A DNA stretch of 47,127 bases from CAYXTW01 sp964452645 (GCA_964452645.1 CAYVMO010000024.1:1-47127); one strand, 5' to 3'; counted from the stretch's first letter, positions 26,947 to 36,047 are shown. Numbers and translations: made by a program. The notes: generated from the sequence alone by a model not told the origin.

Positions 26947-28035
26947 TTATTGTATCTCCCGCGGCGGACGCTCGATCACCCTTTCTCCTTCGGAGAGACC
27001 GTCGGTGACTTCAATATTTATCCCGTCGGACAGACCGACTTCGATCATTGCGGTATCGATCACGCCCAGGCTGTCCTGGCGTTCGACGAAAGCGGTATCT
27101 GCCCTGAATTGAATCAGCCTTTCCGGGATTAGGAGAATATCTTCTTTTTTTGTGATGATAATATCGGCATTGGCCGAATAACCGGCTCGCAGCAGGCTGT
27201 TTCCGGTTTCGGTCAATTCGATTTCGACATCAAATACGGTCGAACCTTCTTCCTGATGTGCTTTGGGAGAAATTCGTTTGACGACGCCCCTGACGGTGTC
27301 TTTAGGGAGTGCCCCGACTTTTATTTCCGCTTCCTGCCCCGCGTGTATACGACCGACATCGATTTCATCAACCGTTCCCTTAAATAGCAAATCTTCCATA
27401 AAGGCCAGGGTCATCAGTTCGGTCCCGGCCTGATAAGAGGTCAAGGGAACGACCGGGTCGCCTTCCTCGACCAGCCGCGACAACACCATGCCGTCAATCG
27501 TAGATCTGATAGTGTTATCGACCTTCAAATCGGCAATCTCGGTTTGGCCCGATTCGATTAATTGGAGTTTTTCCTGAGACAGCTTCAGCCTTAAACGCGC
27601 CTGCTCGCAGGTCGATTGTTTTGAATCGTAATCTTGGTCCGACACCAGATTTTTGTCGAGCAAAGTTTTTGCGCGGTCGAGTTCGCGCTGCGCATTATCA
27701 TACGCCACCTGGTAGATTTCGACCTCTCGCTTGGCTTCGGCGAATTCGATCGGCGTCGGATCGGGCGCGACATCAATAAGCGGATCGCCGACTTTGACGA
27801 TATCGCCGACTTCAACATGAATTCTTTTGACGATCCCCGAAATACGGGATTTGACCGAATTTTCCTTTTTGGGTTCGATTTTGCCCACCGCGAGGGCTTT
27901 ATCGACAATTGTTCCTTTTTCGACGTTAATTATTTTCAGGCCATTCTCTTTTTTGGCATTACCGCTCAAAGCGAAAAACAGAACAGCCCCGATTATGACG
28001 ACAGTCAGGGTGATAAAAAGGATTCTTTTAATCAT
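26947..28035 (-). CDS. periplasmic membrane fusion protein (MacA/HlyD family)
   Basis: The 362-residue adaptor has an N-terminal membrane anchor (about 5-25), the lipoyl-half SRISGIVKRIHVEVGDIVKVGDPLIDV, an alpha-hairpin coiled coil (about 85-150), the second half RSTIDGMVLSRLVEEGDPV, and beta-barrel and membrane-proximal domains with KISPKAHQEEGSTVFDVEIE. It would bridge the inner-membrane permeases to an outer-membrane channel. No TolC homologue is in the window. It is the first gene of the minus-strand operon. Confidence 0.9.
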   Translation of the reverse strand: MIKRILFITLTVVIIGAVLFFALSGNAKKENGLKIINVEKGTIVDKALAVGKIEPKKENSVKSRISGIVKRIHVEVGDIVKVGDPLIDVAPDPTPIEFAEAKREVEIYQVAYDNAQRELDRAKTLLDKNLVSDQDYDSKQSTCEQARLRLKLSQEKLQLIESGQTEIADLKVDNTIRSTIDGMVLSRLVEEGDPVVPLTSYQAGTELMTLAFMEDLLFKGTVDEIDVGRIHAGQEAEIKVGALPKDTVRGVVKRISPKAHQEEGSTVFDVEIELTETGNSLLRAGYSANADIIITKKEDILLIPERLIQFRADTAFVERQDSLGVIDTAMIEVGLSDGINIEVTDGLSEGERVIERPPREIQ

Positions 28036-28223
28036 CAGGTTACTCTCTCAATCTTGGCAAGTTATGTTTATAAATCAGTTTACGGATATATATCCTTTTT
28101 GTTTCGATAACAGATTGGCCCTACTTTCTATATATATTACAGCATTTCTATATAAAAGTTGCCCAAAAACAAAATATCGTGCGCCTTTACGACCGCCTAT
28201 TTATTCCGAGTCGAATCAATCCT

Positions 28224-28252
28224 TTGACATTCCCATTTCAATAGCATATTTT
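28224..28252 (+). promoter_or_regulatory. sigma-70-type promoter of the Kdo operon
   Basis: TTGACA (28224-28229) and TATTTT (28247-28252) are separated by 17 bases, in the divergent gap 28036-28296. The predicted start near 28259 gives a short leader to the ATG at 28297. Confidence 0.7.
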
Positions 28253-28296
28253 AGTTGGGATTTTGATGCTCGGAAGATATAAGGGGAGCAATATAT

Positions 28297-28662
28297 ATGA
28301 TGATAAAAGTACTGGTTGCCTGTTTAGTTTTCGGATCATTACTACTTGCCGGCTGTGGGGGATCGGAAAAAGAGACTAAGACGGCCAGTGCGAAAGTTGA
28401 AAAATCCGGACCGGTTGACAGTCTGGTATTAACTATGAATGGTGTTGACGGTAAATCGGTTTTCGAAATCACCAAAGAGCAACACGAAGTCGAGTATATT
28501 GAGAGCGCCGTCGGCATGTTTGTTCAAGCGATTGATTCGATCGAAATCGGCACCGATTACGGTTGGATGTATTCGGTAAATGACTCGATGGGGCAGGTAG
28601 CATCGGATAAATACATCACCGACGATTCTGATATAATTAAATGGCATTACCGGAAATTTTAA
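28297..28662 (+). CDS. lipoprotein with a DUF4430-like domain
   Basis: A 121-residue lipoprotein. The signal ends in the lipobox LLAGC with Cys at about 20. The rest, from VLTMNGVDGKSVFEI to the YGWMYSVNDSMG and ITDDSDIIKWHYRKF end, follows the pattern of the DUF4430 (transcobalamin C-terminal-like) fold: a ubiquitin-like domain ending in D-x-I-x-W-x-Y. In other bacteria this domain occurs on surface and cobalamin-related proteins. GGGGAG precedes the ATG. It begins the Kdo operon, 21 bases before kdsA, and its link to LPS is not known. Confidence 0.75.
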   Translation: MMIKVLVACLVFGSLLLAGCGGSEKETKTASAKVEKSGPVDSLVLTMNGVDGKSVFEITKEQHEVEYIESAVGMFVQAIDSIEIGTDYGWMYSVNDSMGQVASDKYITDDSDIIKWHYRKF

Positions 28663-28683
28663 AGAATAATCGCGGAGGGAAAA

Positions 28684-29475
28684 ATGATTGATATCGACCA
28701 CGTTCTGGACGGTTCGGGTCTATTTTTTCTGGCCGGGCCGTGTGTCGTCGAGTCGGAAGAAATCTGTTTCCGGGTCGCCGAAGAATTGAAGAAATTATCC
28801 GAAAAATATAATGTCCCGGTAATATTCAAATCGTCATACGCCAAGGCCAATCGATTATCAGGTGAATCGTTTTCCGGTCTCGGCATGGAAACCGGGTTGG
28901 AGATTTTGGCTAAGGTCAAACAAAATTTCGATTTGCCGTTGCTGACCGATGTCCACGAGACGGGAGAGACCAGAATGGCCGCCGAAGTTGTTGATATTCT
29001 GCAGATTCCGGCTTTTCTTTGTCGGCAGACGGAATTGGTTCGGACCGCCGGCGCCACCGGCAAGTGGATAAATATCAAAAAGGGGCAGTTTTTGTCTCCG
29101 GAAGATATGGATAAAATCGCGGCCAAGGCTAAATCCGGAAAAGTACTTCTGACCGAACGCGGTTCGTCATTCGGATACCATAATCTTGTTGTCGATTTTC
29201 GTTCTCTGATGATAATGAAACGCTTTGGTTATCCGGTCGTATTCGACGCCACCCATTCGCTGCAGCTGCCGAGCGGAGGAGGTGACATTTCTTCGGGACA
29301 GCCGGAGTTTATTATTCCTTTTTGTAAGGCGGCGGTAGTAATCGGTGTTAATGGTTTGTTTGTCGAGACACATCCGGAACCGGCTCGGGCATTATCCGAC
29401 GCGGCCGCCATGCTGCCGCTTGATAACTTTGAGACATTAATAATAGAAGTATTGAAAATCAGGGAACGGAATTAG
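28684..29475 (+). CDS. kdsA: 3-deoxy-D-manno-octulosonate 8-phosphate synthase
   Basis: KdsA joins PEP and arabinose 5-phosphate to make Kdo-8-phosphate. The 263-residue TIM barrel has AGPCVVES, FKSSYAKANR, TDVHE, IPAFLCRQT, KKGQFLSP, TERGSSFGYHNLVVDFR and FDATHSLQLPSG in order. The Cys in GPCVVES and the Asp/His pattern resemble the metal-dependent class, but I cannot be sure of the class. GGAGGG precedes the ATG. Confidence 0.97.
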   Translation: MIDIDHVLDGSGLFFLAGPCVVESEEICFRVAEELKKLSEKYNVPVIFKSSYAKANRLSGESFSGLGMETGLEILAKVKQNFDLPLLTDVHETGETRMAAEVVDILQIPAFLCRQTELVRTAGATGKWINIKKGQFLSPEDMDKIAAKAKSGKVLLTERGSSFGYHNLVVDFRSLMIMKRFGYPVVFDATHSLQLPSGGGDISSGQPEFIIPFCKAAVVIGVNGLFVETHPEPARALSDAAAMLPLDNFETLIIEVLKIRERN

Positions 29476-29485
29476 CAGGTATTAT

Positions 29486-30034
29486 ATGGATAATAGGGCA
29501 CGAAAAAGGAGAATCAATTTCCAGCAGTTGGCGAAAAGATTTAAGGATATAAAACTTCTGGCGCTCGATGTTGACGGCGTTTTGACCGATGATCATATTT
29601 ATTTCGGTCCCGATGGTTTCGAGATGAAAAAGTTCAATATCTCCGACGGTCTTTTTATTGTTTTGGCGATGCGAGCCGGTCTGGAAATAGCCGTCGTTTC
29701 CGGCCGGCCTTCAGCGGCAACAGTTACGCGGATGAAAGATTTGGGCGTCAAATATATTCTCCAGGATATGCTGGATAAACGCAAGCAGATTAGACCGCTC
29801 CTTGATAAGCTGGGATTGTCTCCGGAACACGTCGCTTTTTTAGGCAATGAGATTCTTGATGTCGGCCTGGCAAATGAGGTTGGATTATCTATAGCGGTAA
29901 AAGATTCGGCTCCGGAGTTGAAAAAGGCGGTTGATTACGTTACTGACGCAAAGGGCGGTGAAGGTGCGGTGCGAGAAATTATTAAAGCTTACTTTGAAGG
30001 CGTCGGAGTCGATCCGTCGACACTTCTGGTATAG
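29486..30034 (+). CDS. kdsC: Kdo-8-phosphate phosphatase
   Basis: This 182-residue HAD-superfamily phosphatase has the nucleophile motif LDVDGVLTD, then VVSGRPS (motif II), KRKQIRPLLDKL (motif III Lys) and AFLGNEILDVGL (motif IV, with NE..D where many have ND..D). It removes the phosphate from Kdo-8-P. It lies between kdsA and kdsD in the standard pathway order. Confidence 0.92.
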   Translation: MDNRARKRRINFQQLAKRFKDIKLLALDVDGVLTDDHIYFGPDGFEMKKFNISDGLFIVLAMRAGLEIAVVSGRPSAATVTRMKDLGVKYILQDMLDKRKQIRPLLDKLGLSPEHVAFLGNEILDVGLANEVGLSIAVKDSAPELKKAVDYVTDAKGGEGAVREIIKAYFEGVGVDPSTLLV

Positions 30035-30042
30035 GTATAAAA

Positions 30043-31002
30043 ATGATTCTGGATAACGGTCGTGAAGTAATCGAAAAGGAAGCTGAAGCTATCGCCGAGC
30101 TGGCTTCGCGGCTTGATGAAAACTTCACGAAGGCGGTCGAATTGATACTCGAATGCGAGGGACGAGTCATTGTTACCGGTATCGGCAAATCCGGGCTGGT
30201 CGGCAAGAAAGTGGCCGCGACGCTGTCATCGACCGGCATTTCCTCTTTTTTCCTGCATCCGACGGAGGGCGTGCATGGCGATCTGGGATTAGTTCACTCC
30301 GAAGATATTTTAATTGTCATTTCGAAATCGGGTGCGACCGACGAATTATATCAAATATTACCAACCATAAAAAGACTGGGCGTGAAAATAATTCTTTTGA
30401 CCGGGCAGCTTGAATCACCCTTAACGACCAAGTGTGATATCGTCCTTGATTGCTCGGTTAAATCCGAAGCCTGTCCCAACAATCTGGTGCCGACCTCATC
30501 ATCGACGGCGGCACTGGTCATGGGAGATGCCCTGGCGATTGCCCTGTTGAAAGAGCGCGACTTCTCGCCGGAGGATTACGCTTATCTGCATCCCGGCGGA
30601 TTGCTCGGGCGACGGCTTTTGATGCATGTCGAAGATTTGATGCATGTCAATTCCGAAATACCGATTGTTAAACCGGAGACGATTATTCGCGACACGATGC
30701 TGGAGATTTCCGGCAAACGTCTGGGAACGGCTCTGGTCGTTGATGACAATAATATTCTTGTCGGGATTTTTACGGACGGTGATTTGAGGCGGTTGGCGCA
30801 GAAGGATGATAACTTTTTTATCCGGACGACCGGTGAGGTGATGATTAAAAACCCGAAGACGATATATCCTGATGCCATTCTTGATGAAGCTCTGGCGAAG
30901 ATGGAAAAACATTCCATAACGGCGCTTCCGGTGGTGAATAAAAAAAATCAGCCGGTTGGGATTATTCACCTCCACGATATTCTTAAATCAAAATTGGTTT
31001 AA
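30043..31002 (+). CDS. kdsD: arabinose-5-phosphate isomerase
   Basis: KdsD converts ribulose 5-phosphate to arabinose 5-phosphate. An SIS domain (about 25-165), with VTGIGKSGLVGKKVAATLSS, HPTEGVHGDLGL, ISKSGATDE and LVPTSSSTAAL, is followed by two CBS domains (about 205-319). HPGGLLGRRLL joins them. The length of 319 residues is usual. Confidence 0.95.
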   Translation: MILDNGREVIEKEAEAIAELASRLDENFTKAVELILECEGRVIVTGIGKSGLVGKKVAATLSSTGISSFFLHPTEGVHGDLGLVHSEDILIVISKSGATDELYQILPTIKRLGVKIILLTGQLESPLTTKCDIVLDCSVKSEACPNNLVPTSSSTAALVMGDALAIALLKERDFSPEDYAYLHPGGLLGRRLLMHVEDLMHVNSEIPIVKPETIIRDTMLEISGKRLGTALVVDDNNILVGIFTDGDLRRLAQKDDNFFIRTTGEVMIKNPKTIYPDAILDEALAKMEKHSITALPVVNKKNQPVGIIHLHDILKSKLV

Positions 31003-31008
31003 TTTTTC

Positions 31009-31905
31009 GTGAAGAAATTTCAGAAGATAAAAAATAATTTTGTCTATTATTTTGTCGTTTTTATAGTCGGATTTTTTAACGTCATTCCGCGTAAAGCGGC
31101 CATTTTTATGGGTGCGATTTTCGGTTATACGGCATATCTTCTCTTTATAAAAGACAGGTTGAGAGCCGAACGCCATCTGGAATTAGCCTATGGTAAGAGA
31201 TTAGCGCTTTCGGAAAGAAGGATAATTGTCAAAAGACTGTTTATTAATTTCGGTAAAAATATCGCCGAAGTGGTCAGGTTCAGAAATTATTATTTTAGTC
31301 AGATACAACCGCTTATTGATATTGAAGGGCGCGAATTTTTTGACGAAGTATATAACAGGGGAAAAGGTATTATCGCTGTCACCGGACATATCGGGAATTT
31401 TGAATTGCTGGCGGCATATTTTGCCAACCAGGGGTACAACGCAGCGGTAATCGGGCGAAAAATGTATGATAAAAGGCTTGATAAATTTTTGGTCGACAAC
31501 CGCGAATCGCTTGATGTCGTCAATATCGACACCCAGGATTCGCCGCGGCGGGTGTTGAAAGTTTTAAAAGACGGCTTTGCTTTGGGAGTGTTGATAGATA
31601 CCGATTCTATGCGGGTGCGCAGCGAATTTATCCCAGCCTTCGGACGATTATCATACACGCCGGTCGGGCAGACGATTTTGGGATTGAAAACCGGAGCCGG
31701 ATTCGTGCCGATGGCCTGCGTCAGGAACGGAAAGCGATATAAAATAATTGTCAGACCGGAAATTGAGATCGAACGCACCGGCGATTTCGACCGGGATGTG
31801 TATAATATTACAAAGAAATGCACCGAGGCGTTGGAAGAGATTATTAATGATTATAAGGATCAATGGATTTGGATTCACAACCGCTGGTTGACAAAGCCGG
31901 AATAG
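31009..31905 (+). CDS. lpxL: lipid A biosynthesis acyltransferase (LpxL/HtrB family)
   Basis: This 298-residue inner-membrane enzyme adds a secondary acyl chain to Kdo-lipid IVA. The signature HX4E is in GHIGNFELLAAY, preceded by GKGIIAVT. The N-terminal hydrophobic segment (about 12-32) anchors it. LIDTDSMRVRS replaces the usual QD.. motif of the family. The start is GTG at 31009, six bases after kdsD. Confidence 0.85.
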   Translation: MKKFQKIKNNFVYYFVVFIVGFFNVIPRKAAIFMGAIFGYTAYLLFIKDRLRAERHLELAYGKRLALSERRIIVKRLFINFGKNIAEVVRFRNYYFSQIQPLIDIEGREFFDEVYNRGKGIIAVTGHIGNFELLAAYFANQGYNAAVIGRKMYDKRLDKFLVDNRESLDVVNIDTQDSPRRVLKVLKDGFALGVLIDTDSMRVRSEFIPAFGRLSYTPVGQTILGLKTGAGFVPMACVRNGKRYKIIVRPEIEIERTGDFDRDVYNITKKCTEALEEIINDYKDQWIWIHNRWLTKPE

Positions 31906-31924
31906 CATATATATTAGGGCCGCG

Positions 31925-32503
31925 ATGAAAATAGTCATATCGATAATAATTGCTTTTTTTCTGGGCGGCCTTTTATCGACCGGCTGCTCGGAACGCAATG
32001 AAATTAAAGCTCCGGGCGTTGGGCAGGACGACACCACGGTTGTGGCTGAATTACGACCGGACCAACAGATAAATGATGCCCATATCGAGCTCTTCAACGG
32101 TTCGGTCCGGACGACCGACATTAAAGCCGATCATATCGATAAATACACCAAGCAGGATTCGACCCTGGCGTGGGGTCTGGATGTTCATTTCTATAATTCC
32201 GAGGGCAAAAAGACGTCGCATCTGGTGGCCGACAGCGGATTGATTCGGGAATCGATCAAATTGATGATAGCCAATGGCAATGTCGTGGTTGTCGACGAGT
32301 ACGGAACGCGGCTGGAAACCGAACAGTTATTCTGGAACGGGCATAATGACCGGGTTACGACCGATAAATTCGTTACTATTTATCAGGATGGCGATACGTT
32401 GATGGGGACCGGTTTCGAATCCGGTTTTCCGTTCAAAGGTTTCAAGATCAAAAAAGGCTACCGCGGCACCTATCAAAATGTTGATGAGATAAAAGAGGAA
32501 TAG
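31925..32503 (+). CDS. lptC: LptC-like LPS export protein
   Basis: A 192-residue lipoprotein-like protein with a signal and lipobox LLSTGC (Cys about 21). It is followed by a beta-jellyroll: ELFNGSVRTTDIKADHI, LDVHFYNSEGKKTSHLVAD, NVVVVDEYGTRLETEQLFWN and GTGFESGFPFKGFKIKKGYRG, the OstA/LptC pattern. It would sit in the periplasm, between LptBFG and LptA. A lipid-anchored LptC in place of a TM anchor is seen in some phyla. lptA and lptB are not next to it. Confidence 0.85.
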   Translation: MKIVISIIIAFFLGGLLSTGCSERNEIKAPGVGQDDTTVVAELRPDQQINDAHIELFNGSVRTTDIKADHIDKYTKQDSTLAWGLDVHFYNSEGKKTSHLVADSGLIRESIKLMIANGNVVVVDEYGTRLETEQLFWNGHNDRVTTDKFVTIYQDGDTLMGTGFESGFPFKGFKIKKGYRGTYQNVDEIKEE

Positions 32504-32548
32504 AGGGATTACTGCTTCGAGTTTCTATCTTGACAATTATATAATAAT

Positions 32549-33016
32549 CTAATCCAACTCGAATTTTGAACCAGGATCGTCTTCATGTCGTATTTCATCG
32601 ACCGGCTCTTTTTTGCCCTCGCCGGCAAAGAGACGATTAGGTGCATTGTAAACCAATCCTTCAGCATCACCGATGTTCTTATAGGCATGAACAACTCCGG
32701 GCGGGACAATAACCATTGCCTTTTTATTTTCACCTATATCGGCTTTGAAGGATTTCCCAAAACTGGGTGAATCTTTTCTCTCATCCCAGAGATACAGTCG
32801 AAAAGTCGACGGCCCGATAAAACAAAAGCAATCGGTCTGGTCTTTATGTTCATGCGGACCGCGCGCGACACCGGCTTTGGTCATGGAAACATACGCCATC
32901 ACCGGATAATACTCTTCAGGTATTTCATCATGTCGAAAAAGTTCAATCAGCCAGCCCCGTTTGTCGCTGAACGGCTTTAGCTCTTTGATAATAACACCAT
33001 CGATATTACAATTCAT
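32549..33016 (-). CDS. rfbC: dTDP-4-dehydrorhamnose 3,5-epimerase-like cupin
   Basis: A 155-residue cupin at the end of the rfb operon, shorter than typical RmlC of about 180. GVARGPHEHKDQTDCF occupies the place of the RGLH motif and keeps a histidine; VPPGVVHAYKN is also conserved. The tyrosine-containing C-terminal segment is replaced by GLVYNAPNRLF, so part of the standard catalytic set is not evident. Position and fold support the assignment. It overlaps rfbD by 4 bases. Confidence 0.8.
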   Translation of the reverse strand: MNCNIDGVIIKELKPFSDKRGWLIELFRHDEIPEEYYPVMAYVSMTKAGVARGPHEHKDQTDCFCFIGPSTFRLYLWDERKDSPSFGKSFKADIGENKKAMVIVPPGVVHAYKNIGDAEGLVYNAPNRLFAGEGKKEPVDEIRHEDDPGSKFELD

Positions 33017-33906
33017 GATTTTAATGTCGCTCCATTTGTATTAAAAAATTCTTTTAAGGCGGTCTTATAATCCGACATTACATTCAAATTCAAATCTTTC
33101 AGATTTTTGTTTTCCAGAACCGAATATTTCGGCCGTCGCGCCGGCCGGGGAAACTCGTCGGTCGTGCAAGATTTTAAATAGACTTTCAGAGACAGTTCCA
33201 TAAAAATAGTCTTGGCGAAATCATACCATGTCGTCTCGCCCTCTGAAGTGCAATGATAAATACCGGTGAGACCGTTATCAATTATCACCTCAGTTTGGCG
33301 GGCCACCTCGATTGTCCAGGTCGGATTTCCGAATTGATCATTTACGACAATCAATGGCTCTACTACCTGTCCTTCTTTCGCCTGTCGTAATTGTTTGTTT
33401 CCCAGTTTTATCATCGTACGAACGAAATTTTTCCCGTGGGCACCGTACAACCATGCGATCCGGAGGATGGCATAATCATCCAGAATCCCGGTAATCTTTT
33501 TCTCGCCTTCCAGTTTACTCTTACCATAGACAGTTTGAGGATCAGGTTTATCGGTTTCGGTATAGGGGCTGCTTTTCTCACCGTCGAAAATATAGTCGGT
33601 GGAGAAATAAATCAATTTGGCGTCGATATCCTTACAGGCCAGCGCGACATTTTCGGCTCCTTCGGCATTGACCGCCATAGCTGTCTCGATATTTGATTCG
33701 CAGCCGTCAACATCGGTATAAGCGGCGGCATGCAAAACAATACCAGGTTTTTTTTGCCTGAAAAATTTTTTCACATCTTCGAGATTTCTGATATCGATTT
33801 TATCAATATCAAAACCGGAGATATCGAATTTCGCGGAAAGTATCCCTATCAGATCACGGCCGAGTTGACCTTTGCTACCGCTCACCAGTAGTTTTTTCTT
33901 CACCAT
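33013..33906 (-). CDS. rfbD: dTDP-4-dehydrorhamnose reductase
   Basis: The 297-residue SDR enzyme has GSKGQLGRD for NADPH, AAYTDVDGCE, the STDYIFDG strand, and YGKSKLEGEK with the YxxxK pair. It makes dTDP-L-rhamnose. Its start overlaps the end of rfbA by 32 bases, more than the usual few; an in-frame GTG one codon later is equally open. Confidence 0.95.
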   Translation of the reverse strand: MVKKKLLVSGSKGQLGRDLIGILSAKFDISGFDIDKIDIRNLEDVKKFFRQKKPGIVLHAAAYTDVDGCESNIETAMAVNAEGAENVALACKDIDAKLIYFSTDYIFDGEKSSPYTETDKPDPQTVYGKSKLEGEKKITGILDDYAILRIAWLYGAHGKNFVRTMIKLGNKQLRQAKEGQVVEPLIVVNDQFGNPTWTIEVARQTEVIIDNGLTGIYHCTSEGETTWYDFAKTIFMELSLKVYLKSCTTDEFPRPARRPKYSVLENKNLKDLNLNVMSDYKTALKEFFNTNGATLKS

Positions 33907-34789
33907 CCACCTCGCGAACGACGTCTATCAGATATTTCTTGTAGTCGTTATCCGCCATACCGTCGAGGATTTCCTGCATCTGCCGACGATTTACAAACCT
34001 CATGCGATAGGCGATTTCCTCGATACAGGCGATTTTCAAGCCCTGCCGTTTTTCGATAGTCGCGATAAAATTGCCGGCATCAAGCAGGCTTTCGTGCGTC
34101 CCGGTATCGAGCCAGGCAATTCCGCGACCAAGCGTGACCACTTTTAGTTTCCCTCTTTCAAGATATGCCTTATTGACGTCGGTGATCTCCAGTTCGCCGC
34201 GCCCCGACGGTTTTAAATTTTTGGCGATCGTGACCACGTCGGAATCATAGATATATAATCCGGTAACGGCATAATTCGATTTGGGTTTTTTTGGCTTTTC
34301 CTCAATCGAAACGACCTTGCCGGTGCCGTCGAATTCCACGACGCCATATCGCTCCGGATCTTTTACGTAGTACCCGAATACGATTGCACCGCCGTGAAAA
34401 GCCCGCGCCAGGCGCAGAAAATCATAGACACCATAAAAAATATTATCACCCAGAATTAAGGCGACATTGTCATCGGCGATAAATTCCTCGCCGATTATAA
34501 ATGCCTGGGCGATTCCAGCCGGTTTCTCCTGAATTTTATAGCTGATATCCAGTCCCAGCTTACGGCCATCACCAAGTAAGTCCCGAAAACGGGGTGTATC
34601 TTCCGGAGTGGAGATAACCAGAATCTCGGTAATTCCGAAGAGCATCAGAGTCGAAAGCGGATAATAAATCATCGGTTTGTCATGCACCGGCAGGAGTTGC
34701 TTACAGGCCACCTGTGTCACCGGATAAAGCCGGGTTCCACTGCCGCCGGCTAAAATTATACCCTTTTTTACGTCACCATTCATCTTCAT
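33875..34789 (-). CDS. rfbA: glucose-1-phosphate thymidylyltransferase
   Basis: The 304-residue enzyme makes dTDP-glucose. KGIILAGGSGTRLYPVT is the nucleotide-binding loop, then KQLLPVHDKPMIYYPLSTLM, LILGDNIFYG, VEFDGTGKVVSIEEKPKKPKSN and AWLDTGTHESLLDA. Its start is three bases from rfbB's stop. A second Met two codons on is possible. Confidence 0.97.
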   Translation of the reverse strand: MKMNGDVKKGIILAGGSGTRLYPVTQVACKQLLPVHDKPMIYYPLSTLMLFGITEILVISTPEDTPRFRDLLGDGRKLGLDISYKIQEKPAGIAQAFIIGEEFIADDNVALILGDNIFYGVYDFLRLARAFHGGAIVFGYYVKDPERYGVVEFDGTGKVVSIEEKPKKPKSNYAVTGLYIYDSDVVTIAKNLKPSGRGELEITDVNKAYLERGKLKVVTLGRGIAWLDTGTHESLLDAGNFIATIEKRQGLKIACIEEIAYRMRFVNRRQMQEILDGMADNDYKKYLIDVVREVDGEEKTTGER

Positions 34790-34792
34790 ACC

Positions 34793-35863
34793 TTATCGTT
34801 TGGAGTACATATCATCATAATATTTTAAATATCGTCCGCTGATACAGTTTTCAAGCCAGGCCTCGTTATCGATATACCATTGCACCGTTTTCCGTATACC
34901 CTTTTCGAATGAGTGTTTCGGTCGCCAGCCAAGTTGCGACTCAATATATGAAGCATCGATAGCATATCGTCGATCGTGCCCGGGTCGATCCTTTACGAAA
35001 GTTATAAGTTTCTCTTTCGGTTCGCCTTTGTTATCGGTAATTTCGTCGATAATACGACAGATCATCTTGACCAGTTTGATATTTTCAATCTCATTGTGCC
35101 CGCCGATATTGTATGTTTCACCCGATTTGCCTTTATGGAAAACAAGGTCAATGGCACGGCAGTGATCCTCGACGTACAACCAGTCACGAATATTTTTGCC
35201 GTCACCATAGACCGGAAGCGGGATACCGGCGCGAGCGTTTCTTATCATCAATGGAATCAGTTTTTCCGGAAATTGATAGGGACCGTAATTGTTGGAGCAA
35301 TTGGTCGTGACGACATCAAGATTGTACGTCTTATTGTACGCCCGAACTAAAAAATCGCTGCCCGCTTTTGATGCCGAGTACGGCGAATTGGGTTTATAAG
35401 GTGTCGTCTCCGTGAAGTAACCGCTTTCGCCAAGCGAACCGAAGACCTCATCGGTGGAAACATGATGAAAACGAAACGATTTTTTATTTGCCATTAGGTT
35501 TCGGGCCAATTCCAGAAGATTAAATGTCCCCAGAATATTCGTGTTGACGAATTCGGCCGGACCGGTGATGGAGCGATCGACGTGTGATTCGGCGGCGAGA
35601 TGAATAAGGCCGTCGAAATTATATTTTTCGAAACAGGTTTTTAGTTTATCGAAATCGGTGATATCAATTTTTTCAAATCGATAGTTAACTTTATTTTCGA
35701 TCTCGGCCAGACTGGAGAGATTTCCGGCGTAAGTCAGGCAGTCAATATTTACGAAAAGATAGTCAGGATATTTGTTTACCAAAAAGTGCAGGAGGTTGGA
35801 GCCGATAAATCCGGCTCCGCCAGTAATGGCCAGGTGTTTTTTATATTTGGCCGTATCATTCAT
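34793..35863 (-). CDS. rfbB: dTDP-glucose 4,6-dehydratase
   Basis: This 356-residue SDR enzyme converts dTDP-glucose to the 4-keto-6-deoxy sugar. GGAGFIGSN is the NAD site, HLAAESHVDRSI and the STDEVFG segment carry catalytic residues, and YSASKAGSDFLVRAY carries YxxxK. SNNYGPYQFPEKLIPL is diagnostic. It is the first gene of the minus-strand rfbBADC operon and has a promoter at 35927-35955. Confidence 0.97.
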   Translation of the reverse strand: MNDTAKYKKHLAITGGAGFIGSNLLHFLVNKYPDYLFVNIDCLTYAGNLSSLAEIENKVNYRFEKIDITDFDKLKTCFEKYNFDGLIHLAAESHVDRSITGPAEFVNTNILGTFNLLELARNLMANKKSFRFHHVSTDEVFGSLGESGYFTETTPYKPNSPYSASKAGSDFLVRAYNKTYNLDVVTTNCSNNYGPYQFPEKLIPLMIRNARAGIPLPVYGDGKNIRDWLYVEDHCRAIDLVFHKGKSGETYNIGGHNEIENIKLVKMICRIIDEITDNKGEPKEKLITFVKDRPGHDRRYAIDASYIESQLGWRPKHSFEKGIRKTVQWYIDNEAWLENCISGRYLKYYDDMYSKR

Positions 35864-35926
35864 AAAAGATACACATCTCCGGTTAGCGATTTACACAAAC
35901 TATTTATGGTTTTAATATCGTAAAAC

Positions 35927-35955
35927 AAAGTAAAAATAAAATAGCTGGTCGTCAA
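35927..35955 (-). promoter_or_regulatory. sigma-70-type promoter of rfbBADC
   Basis: On the minus strand, TTGACG (35950-35955) and TACTTT (35927-35932) are separated by 17 bases. The predicted start lies near 35920, about 57 bases before the rfbB ATG. Confidence 0.5.
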
Positions 35956-36019
35956 GAATTAGAAGTGGTTAATCGCCCTATTTGGCCGATCCCGAAGCCT
36001 CTTTAATGGCATTATATTC

Positions 36020-36047
36020 TTGACAAAATTGCCTAAATGGTTATATT
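36020..36047 (+). promoter_or_regulatory. sigma-70-type promoter of the secreted-protein region
   Basis: TTGACA (36020-36025) and TATATT (36042-36047) are separated by 16 bases. The sequence ATATTCTTGACAAA around the -35 box is repeated exactly before the gene at 45218. Confidence 0.75.

Noticed and set aside
28084..28095. GGATATATATCC palindrome in the MFP/Kdo divergent region
   Set aside because: A short AT-alternating palindrome occurs easily by chance, and no second copy or known operator was found.
32525..32548. TTGACA and TATAAT in the convergent gap between lptC and rfbC
   Set aside because: They are only 4 bases apart, so they cannot form a promoter.
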